From Flavobacteriaceae bacterium (GTDB taxonomy: Bacteria > Bacteroidota > Bacteroidia > Flavobacteriales > Flavobacteriaceae): 64,000 nt of DNA. The position numbers and the translations under genes are program-made. Positions 57,420 through 64,000 of the stretch are shown one piece after another; the first letter of the stretch is position 1, and each line of letters starts with the position of its first letter. Where the stretch lies: positions 1-64,000 of the forward strand of contig CANFNV010000002.1 in NCBI GenBank assembly GCA_947448525.1, read 5' to 3'. Under the pieces are notes generated by a model, which was not told the origin of the DNA, searched no databases, and was given only the letters and a program-made list of their open reading frames with translations.

Positions 57420-58196
57420 CTATATCTTATCAATGTAAATTCTTTCATATCCTTCTGGAACATTGTAAGGAAAAGAAAGTTCTTCGTTGAATGTAATGTT
57501 TTTGTATTCTATTTCAATGTTGGTTTTGCTTTCTTTCTGTCTGGCATTGATGGCCAAAGATAATGGTAAAATCATTTCATCGTATTTTTTATAATCTGGA
57601 TAAAAAACTTGTAGCGTTCTGTCAAAAGCTTGTTGATTTATTTCTTGTCGCTTTATTAAAAAGTTGTCGCTTTCAAAGTAAAAAGATTTATCTGCAGAAC
57701 CGTCAACGTTAGATTGTAATTTATACAATTTTTCCATTATAGAAACAGCATAATTTCCTTTATGTAAATCATCCATTGCTTTTCCCATTAACATGTTTTG
57801 CACTTTCTGAAAATCCAAATCGGTCCCTAACCATTTGCTCAATCCCGCATAATCTCCTTCAAAATATTTGTTTCCAATCTTTTCATAATATTGGACGGAT
57901 GTAGGGGTTATTAATGCTTTTGCCATTGTAAAACCCAAAATTTTAATGCTAACTAAAATTTTTTCATCCTTCTTAATTCTGATTTCTGCTTGTACATTTT
58001 GCGATTGCTTATCATCCTGATACTTTGCGCCCGCTTTAATATATAATGTAGAAAAATCGGTTTTATTGTTATAGTGGTTCTCAATTATTTTTTGTGCAGC
58101 TATAGTATTGCTAGCGCTACTGCCTTCGACTAAAAGCGCCTTTGATTTGCATGAAGCAAATAAAATTAATATCAAAAAGGGGAAATATTTTTTCAT
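57420..58196 (-). CDS. DUF4292 lipoprotein
   Basis: Lipobox LILFASCKSKA; FSTLYIKAGAKYQDDKQSQNVQAEIRIKKDEKILVSIKILGFTMAKALITPTSVQYYEK. Confidence 0.85.
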   Translation of the reverse strand: MKKYFPFLILILFASCKSKALLVEGSSASNTIAAQKIIENHYNNKTDFSTLYIKAGAKYQDDKQSQNVQAEIRIKKDEKILVSIKILGFTMAKALITPTSVQYYEKIGNKYFEGDYAGLSKWLGTDLDFQKVQNMLMGKAMDDLHKGNYAVSIMEKLYKLQSNVDGSADKSFYFESDNFLIKRQEINQQAFDRTLQVFYPDYKKYDEMILPLSLAINARQKESKTNIEIEYKNITFNEELSFPYNVPEGYERIYIDKI

Positions 58197-58226
58197 TTAA
58201 AAGAGGCGAAATTTAAATATAAATGT

Positions 58227-59579
58227 TTATTTTTTTTGTTTGTTAATCAATGTGTTGGCTTTTGAGAAATACAACTCTTTCTTTTTCATGTCTCCCATGC
58301 CATTATAAGCTTCTCCTAATTGCAGATTGAAATTAATTTCTAAAGAGCTGTCGTCAATAACAAAATCAATTCCAGATTCTAAAATGTCTTTGGCTTTTTT
58401 ATAATTCATCAATTGATTATTTGCCAAACCATTGTAGTAATATAACTGTGGCTGCGTTGGAAACAACTGCATTTGCTCTTCTGTTTCTTTTGCTAATTTA
58501 TCAAATTGTGAGTTTTCAGTATAGGCCTGCATCAATAACAAAATGGTTTCCATGTCATCGTTGATGGTTTTCAATTGCATTTCGTAATACTTGATGGCTT
58601 TTCCCCACTCTTTTTTTGACTGATAAAACTTGCCTATTTCTTTGGCGACTTTTACTCCTTTATCTGCATTAAAATAACCAATAGCATAATCTAAATCTTT
58701 TTCATATTGGGGATTATTTACTGAAAAAATCAAAAATTCATTCAATATTCTGTGCTTAATTTTTCGGTCGATTTTATCACTTTCTAAAACAATATTCATG
58801 GCTTTAATCGCTTTTTCGCCGTCGTTATTATTCAAATGATATTTAAACAAACTCACTTGTGCCCAATCAGAAGTTGGAATTTCATTTTCCAATTTTTTGG
58901 CAACTTCTAATGCTTTTTCTTCTTGATTACTTTGGGAATACAAATAAATTAAGGCCACATAATTGGATTCTTCTTTTGGATTTTTCTTTATTTGATTCAT
59001 TAAGTTTAATTTTTCCGAACCATGGTATTTAGCATCCGAAAGAATTTGAGCTTTATACAATTCTCTTTTATCCGATTTGCCAACGGTTTGATTTAGTTCG
59101 TTAATTAAATCGAGTGCTTTGTCAAATTGTTGTGTGTTCATGAACAACGACACCAAATCTTCTTTATAATCAACTTTGAATTCGGTTAACTTTTGAACTA
59201 CTTCAATGGCTTTATTATAATCATGTGTTTCATAACATACGTCATACATGCCCACCCAAGCCCAACGATTTTTAGGTTCTATTTTGGTGACTTTCTCAAA
59301 ATTATCATACGCTTCTTTGTACTTTTTTAACAATAAATAATTTTTTCCTAATTCAAAATTAACCACCGCATTATCCAATTGAAGCGTTTGGCATTTTTCT
59401 AGGGCTTCAATAGCTTTATCGTAGTTTTCAATTTCTTTTTGTTTCAAAGATTCGTAGAAAGAAGTTTCAAATTTATTTTCTTCCAATGCCAACGTATCTT
59501 TTGGTTCTAATTGAGCCAAAAGAGAAATTGGAATTAAAAACATTCCGAAAAGGAAACTATATAAAACTATTTTTTTCAT
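58227..59579 (-). CDS. Tetratricopeptide repeat protein, secreted
   Basis: Signal peptide; repeated TPR motifs (NAVVNFELGKNYLLLKKYKEAYDNFEKVTKIEPKNRWAWVGMYDV...). Confidence 0.9.
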   Translation of the reverse strand: MKKIVLYSFLFGMFLIPISLLAQLEPKDTLALEENKFETSFYESLKQKEIENYDKAIEALEKCQTLQLDNAVVNFELGKNYLLLKKYKEAYDNFEKVTKIEPKNRWAWVGMYDVCYETHDYNKAIEVVQKLTEFKVDYKEDLVSLFMNTQQFDKALDLINELNQTVGKSDKRELYKAQILSDAKYHGSEKLNLMNQIKKNPKEESNYVALIYLYSQSNQEEKALEVAKKLENEIPTSDWAQVSLFKYHLNNNDGEKAIKAMNIVLESDKIDRKIKHRILNEFLIFSVNNPQYEKDLDYAIGYFNADKGVKVAKEIGKFYQSKKEWGKAIKYYEMQLKTINDDMETILLLMQAYTENSQFDKLAKETEEQMQLFPTQPQLYYYNGLANNQLMNYKKAKDILESGIDFVIDDSSLEINFNLQLGEAYNGMGDMKKKELYFSKANTLINKQKK

Positions 59580-59631
59580 TTATTAAAGCTGAATTAACGT
59601 GTTCTGAATTTAATTCAGAATTTCAGTTTCA

Positions 59632-60642
59632 TTATTCCAAAACCGAATAATCTCCAATGCTAATACTCGTAAAATTGCCGTCAAAACTAGCGTGATTTCC
59701 TATCATCGCATTATCTAAATTGGCATTTTTAATGTGCGAATGCGTTTGTATCAAACTATTTTGAATCTTACTATTTTGAACGTGACAGCCATCTCCAAGC
59801 GACACATTTGGTCCTACTGTGGTGTTTATTAACACTACATTTTTACCTATATAACAAGGCGGGATGATAGTCGAATTTTCTTGTTTCACCTCATAATCAA
59901 CCAAATGAATACCGTCGTTGTGCAAGAAGTTCAACATTCTATTATTGGTGTCAACTGTTACGTTTTTATTTCCGCAATCCATCCATTCATCTACTTTTCC
60001 AGGCACAAATTTCATGCCTTTGGCCATCATCTGTTTGATGCCATCATTAATTTGATATTCGCCACCATGAACAATATTGTTATCCAGCACTAATTGCAAT
60101 TCGTTTTTTAAAACGGCAACATCTTTAAAATAGTATATGCCAATCACGGCAAGGTCTGAAACAAATTCTTTTGGCTTTTCTACCAACTCTATTATTTCAT
60201 TGTTTTCGTTTAAATTAATCACACCAAAGGCTTCGGGTTGATCTACTTGTTTTACCCAAATTACGCTATCAGCTGTTTTATCCAAATCAAAATCAGCACG
60301 GATTAACGTATCAGCATAGGCAATAACTGCAGGTCCAATCAAAGAATCTTTGGCACACATAATCGCGTGACCCGTTCCTAAAGCTTCATTTTGATAATAT
60401 ATAGTTCCTCTAGCACCCAGTTTTTGGGCTATAACTATGAGTTCTTCTTCTACTTTTTTACCAAAACTTTCGTGAATGATAAACGCCACTTCGTCAATTT
60501 TTTGATTTAAAACTCCTGCAATATCTTCTACTAATCGGTGAACGATTGGTTTCCCTGCAATTGGGATTAATGGTTTTGGAATCGTTAGGGTGTGTGGGCG
60601 TAATCTAGAACCACGACCTGCCATAGGTACTATTATTTTCAT
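59632..60642 (-). CDS. Sugar-phosphate nucleotidyltransferase
   Basis: KIIVPMAGRGSRLRPHTLTIPKPLIPIAGKPIVHRLV; C-terminal left-handed beta-helix-like repeats. Confidence 0.93.
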   Translation of the reverse strand: MKIIVPMAGRGSRLRPHTLTIPKPLIPIAGKPIVHRLVEDIAGVLNQKIDEVAFIIHESFGKKVEEELIVIAQKLGARGTIYYQNEALGTGHAIMCAKDSLIGPAVIAYADTLIRADFDLDKTADSVIWVKQVDQPEAFGVINLNENNEIIELVEKPKEFVSDLAVIGIYYFKDVAVLKNELQLVLDNNIVHGGEYQINDGIKQMMAKGMKFVPGKVDEWMDCGNKNVTVDTNNRMLNFLHNDGIHLVDYEVKQENSTIIPPCYIGKNVVLINTTVGPNVSLGDGCHVQNSKIQNSLIQTHSHIKNANLDNAMIGNHASFDGNFTSISIGDYSVLE

Positions 60643-60651
60643 ACTTTTTTT

Positions 60652-60730
60652 TTAACACAAAGGCACAAAGTTTTCACAAAGTACACAAAGTTTTATTATC
60701 ATTTCTCGCAAAATCTCAAAGACGCAACAC
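60652..60730. repeat. Degenerate intergenic CTTTGTG-type repeat
   Basis: AACACAAAGGCACAAAGTTTTCACAAAGTACACAAAGTTTTATTATCATTTCTCGCAAAATCTCAAAGACGC, between dut and the nucleotidyltransferase gene. Confidence 0.6.
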
Positions 60731-60753
60731 TTATATTATCAATTAACTGAAAC

Positions 60754-61188
60754 CTATTTTACACCTGTACTACCAAATCCGCCCTCACCTCTTGAAGTTT
60801 CAGATAGTTGTTGAACTTCAATCCAATTGGCGCGTTCGTGTTTGGCAATGATTAATTGAGCAATTCGTTCGCCATTTTCAATTACAAAATCTTCATGGGA
60901 TAAATTTACTAAAATTACTCCAATTTCTCCTCGATAATCGGCATCTACAGTTCCTGGTGAATTCAATACGGTAATTCCTTTTTTGGCCGCTAATCCGCTT
61001 CTTGGACGAACTTGAGCTTCGTAGCCAATTGGTAATTCAATAAAAAGTCCTGTTTTTACAATAGTTCTTTCTAACGATTTTAATATAATTGATTCTGAAA
61101 TATTCGCGCGTAAGTCCATTCCTGCCGAAGCAATGGTTTCGTAATTTGGTAAATCGTGCTTCGATTTGTTGATTATTTTTATGGTCAT
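60754..61188 (-). CDS. dut: dUTP diphosphatase
   Basis: [63 protein letters not shown]. Confidence 0.97.
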   Translation of the reverse strand: MTIKIINKSKHDLPNYETIASAGMDLRANISESIILKSLERTIVKTGLFIELPIGYEAQVRPRSGLAAKKGITVLNSPGTVDADYRGEIGVILVNLSHEDFVIENGERIAQLIIAKHERANWIEVQQLSETSRGEGGFGSTGVK

Positions 61189-62669
61189 TATTTTGCTTTT
61201 CGTTTGATGATTCTTAATAATGTTTCTTTTTCGCTGTAATATATGAAATATAAAAATATAGCTAATAATAGAACTTTCACATAGTAATTTTCTCTAATAG
61301 TTGGTATGTAAAAAGATATTGCTGAAAATAAAATGCTTAATGTCAAATAGCCAAAAATTCGTTTCATATCATAAGGAATTGGATATTCTTTTTTACCTAA
61401 TGAATAAGATATCAACATCATGCATCCATAAGCCGCAATTGTTGCGATAGCAGAACCCATATAACTAATTAGTGGAATAAGTAAAAAATTGAAAAGCAAT
61501 GTTACTACAGCTCCAACTAAAGAAATATAAGCCCCAATTTTAGTTTTATCAATCAACTTATACCAAACCGATAAATTGGTGTAAATACCGAGAAAGAAAT
61601 TAGCAAAAACTATTAATGGAACTACTTTCATTGCAGACCAATAACTTGGATTTGGAATTAAAATTATCTTTAATAAATCGGCAAAAACAATAACCGAAAG
61701 TGATATAAATGATCCAAAAATTACAAAATATTTAGTTATTGTAGCATACGTTTGTGGAGCGTTTTCATTGCTTGCATGGCTAAAGAAGAAAGGCTCAATT
61801 CCCATGGTATAAGCAGTTCTAAAAAGAACCATGAACAACCCTAGTTTATAGCAAGCAGCATAAGTTCCAACTTCAGATTTTGCAATAGTAGCAGGTAATA
61901 AATCGCTTAATAAAATTTTATCAAAATGTTCATTTATGGCAAAAGCAATTCCTGCAAAAAGAATAGGCAAACCGTAATTCATCATTTTTTTCCAAAGAAG
62001 CTTATCAATTCGCCAATTTATCTTCAAATAATGAGGCGACAAAACAATAAATGTTAATAGACTTGCAATGATGTTTGCTATAAATACATATCCAACTTGG
62101 AAATTTTCTCTGTAAATAGTTGCAAAAAAACCATTCGGATTTGATGGAGCAATTTTTGGTAAATAAAGCAAAAAGAAAAAATTTAATGCTAAATTAACTA
62201 AGACATTTCCAATTTTAATAGTAGCATATCTAATCGGTCGTTGGTTGGCACGAAGTTTTGAGAAAGGAATAACTACTATAGAATCAAGTACTAATATCCA
62301 AATCGAAAATGTAATGTATTGAACATCTACATTGGCAAAATGAGCAATTGATTTTCTAAATATCATTGCAACAAAAAGAAAAATAATAGAAGTCCAAAAA
62401 ATTGAAATTGTTGAAGTTGTAATTACTTTTTTCTTATCTGATTCGGAATTATAAAATCTAAAAAAAGCGGTTTCAAATCCATAAGAAAGCAGAACGTTTA
62501 AAAAAACCATGTACGACATTACGATTGTTAAATCTCCGTATTCTGCTGGATTTGGCATCACATCAGGATTTGTATAAAGTCGTACTAAAAAGAAACTCAA
62601 CATACGAGGAAGCACCATTGCTAATCCGTAAATTGCTGTTTGTTTGAAAAGATTTTTATATAAACTCAA
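61188..62669 (-). CDS. Polysaccharide biosynthesis protein / flippase (MATE/MOP-like)
   Basis: Multi-TM 493 aa; [68 protein letters not shown]. Confidence 0.92.
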   Translation of the reverse strand: MSLYKNLFKQTAIYGLAMVLPRMLSFFLVRLYTNPDVMPNPAEYGDLTIVMSYMVFLNVLLSYGFETAFFRFYNSESDKKKVITTSTISIFWTSIIFLFVAMIFRKSIAHFANVDVQYITFSIWILVLDSIVVIPFSKLRANQRPIRYATIKIGNVLVNLALNFFFLLYLPKIAPSNPNGFFATIYRENFQVGYVFIANIIASLLTFIVLSPHYLKINWRIDKLLWKKMMNYGLPILFAGIAFAINEHFDKILLSDLLPATIAKSEVGTYAACYKLGLFMVLFRTAYTMGIEPFFFSHASNENAPQTYATITKYFVIFGSFISLSVIVFADLLKIILIPNPSYWSAMKVVPLIVFANFFLGIYTNLSVWYKLIDKTKIGAYISLVGAVVTLLFNFLLIPLISYMGSAIATIAAYGCMMLISYSLGKKEYPIPYDMKRIFGYLTLSILFSAISFYIPTIRENYYVKVLLLAIFLYFIYYSEKETLLRIIKRKAK

Positions 62670-62719
62670 GGTAGTTTTTATTTATTGTGAAACAAAAATA
62701 GTTATTATATTGATGTAAT

Positions 62720-62745
62720 TAAAAAAGAGTCAACAAATGTTGACT
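62720..62745 (-). terminator. Minus-strand Rho-independent terminator after the SDR-like gene
   Basis: AGTCAAC-ATTT-GTTGACT hairpin followed on the minus strand by CTTTTTTAATT. Confidence 0.7.
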
Positions 62746-62836
62746 AGTAACTTAGTTTATTTTTTAAATGTTCCATAAATAGAAAAAATCGCCAATAATA
62801 AATTTGACGAACCTTACAAATAATCATAAGTAAACA

Positions 62837-63679
62837 CTACAATTTTTTTTTGAATGTATAATTCAAAATAGTTTCTGCTTTAACACTAGTAACTAATTTA
62901 CCAACGGAAGATTTGTTTTCATTAAATTCGGGCAAAGGCAAATGGAATTCAATGGCTTTTTGAGTGTAGTATTCTTTTCGTGAAGGATGAAACGGGTTGA
63001 CTGCGTTGAAGGTTGCGTTAAAATCATTATTTTCAAAACGATCTTTTCCTTTTTCAATAATGGATTTTATTATCCCAATACAATCATCTTGATGAATCAA
63101 ATTAATGGGTGCCTCTGGATTTTCAATGTTGGTTTTTCCTGCCAAAAATGTAATAGGATGTCGGTCTTCACCAATCAATCCACCAAAACGAATAACCGTT
63201 GTTTGAAAATTTGAATGGTTTTGCAAAAGGTGTTCTGCTTCTAACAATTGTTTTCCGCTTTCGGTATTGGGTTCTGGAATATCCAATTCAGTCACACTTT
63301 TTGAAATTAAGTTCATGTCTTGATAAACTGAAGTCGAACTTACAAAAATGACTTTTGTAATACCAGCTTTTATAATAAATGGGATTAAATTTTTAATTTT
63401 TTCAACAAAATTTTCATTAGAATCTCCCCGTAAATTGGGCGGAATATCAATAACTAAAAGTTGTGAATTACTTAAAAAATTTTCAATAGAAGTTATTGTT
63501 TCCTCCAAAACTACCTCAGCACTCAAGGAGATCATAAAAGGATTTATTCCTGATTTTTCCAAAATGGAAATTTTCTCTTTTGAAGTTGTAGATCCATTTA
63601 TAGAAAAACCATTTGCTATTAATGATTTTGCCAAGGGTAATCCCAACCAACCACAACCTAAAATGCTAATTTGTTTCAT
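62837..63679 (-). CDS. NAD(P)-binding epimerase/reductase-like protein (extended SDR, YeeZ-like)
   Basis: QISILGCGWLGLPLAKSLIANGFSINGSTTS; VIFVSSTSVYQD; FRFGGLIGEDRHP-like motif. Confidence 0.85.
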   Translation of the reverse strand: MKQISILGCGWLGLPLAKSLIANGFSINGSTTSKEKISILEKSGINPFMISLSAEVVLEETITSIENFLSNSQLLVIDIPPNLRGDSNENFVEKIKNLIPFIIKAGITKVIFVSSTSVYQDMNLISKSVTELDIPEPNTESGKQLLEAEHLLQNHSNFQTTVIRFGGLIGEDRHPITFLAGKTNIENPEAPINLIHQDDCIGIIKSIIEKGKDRFENNDFNATFNAVNPFHPSRKEYYTQKAIEFHLPLPEFNENKSSVGKLVTSVKAETILNYTFKKKL

Positions 63680-63751
63680 TTTTTAAAACGTATTTTGAAG
63701 TCATTACCACATCTTGTATTGCGCCCATAGAATAACTGAAGTTTTAACTTC

Positions 63752-64000
63752 TTAATATTCTTTTTGAACCAACAGAATATAATCGTCTTCTAAATTTCTA
63801 TAGCCCTCATCGTAAACAAAATAATAAGTATTGCCTGTATTTGTGTTTAAAATATTGGTAAAATATTCGAAATCAAATCCTTTACTTAATAGTTTGGTTT
63901 TAGTAATTTTTGTCTTGCCTTCTGGATTTGCCTCAGCCAAAATACGATAATTTTTACGCAATTTGTTGTTTACATTGCGCATGTAATTTGTGCTGTCTTT
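63752..64000 (-). CDS. Hypothetical protein, probably partial (N-terminus beyond right edge)
   Basis: Frame stays open past the ATG at 63982 to the window end (KDSTNYMRNVNNKLRKNYRILAEANPEGK...), so the ORF-track start may be internal. Confidence 0.55.
   Translation of the reverse strand, partial: KDSTNYMRNVNNKLRKNYRILAEANPEGKTKITKTKLLSKGFDFEYFTNILNTNTGNTYYFVYDEGYRNLEDDYILLVQKEY

Noticed and set aside
1-64000. CRISPR array, IS element, prophage or toxin-antitoxin module
   Set aside because: No regularly spaced repeats, transposase or integrase signatures, or TA pairs found by eye; gene content is core-genome-like.

Overview
AT-rich 64-kb chromosomal window, best read as Flavobacteriia (probably Flavobacterium or a close relative). 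Support for this: the Bacteroidetes-type promoter motif TTG-N18-20-TAnnTTTG occurs upstream of several genes, there is a MurF-Alr fusion, and families such as DUF2723, DUF4292 and HU-CCDC81/SPOR are present. Most of the window is housekeeping: rpsB/rpsI/rplM, polA, tRNA-Gln, asd, murF-alr, tdk, rsmI, recJ, pepP-like, sdhCAB, glyS, trpS, dprA, comF-like, dut, and an envelope operon at 56-63 kb. I found no prophage, IS element, CRISPR array or classical defence island. The best candidate for an under-described system is the divergent locus at 44.1-50.2 kb. It pairs a secreted EEP-family nuclease/phosphatase with a TonB-dependent receptor and two secreted proteins (choice-of-anchor-J-like and DUF5689/OB-like), and could scavenge extracellular nucleic acid or phosphate. 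Other points: a decayed TPR gene with an in-frame stop (27.8-28.1 kb), a gene-tail remnant upstream of sdhC, two candidate leaderless mRNAs, a structured leader before rpsB, a DUF2946-like metal-ligand-rich protein beside a TonB receptor, degenerate CTTTGTG-type intergenic repeats, and two convergent gene pairs sharing a TTAA stop palindrome. All family assignments are by eye from the translations; no database search was run.
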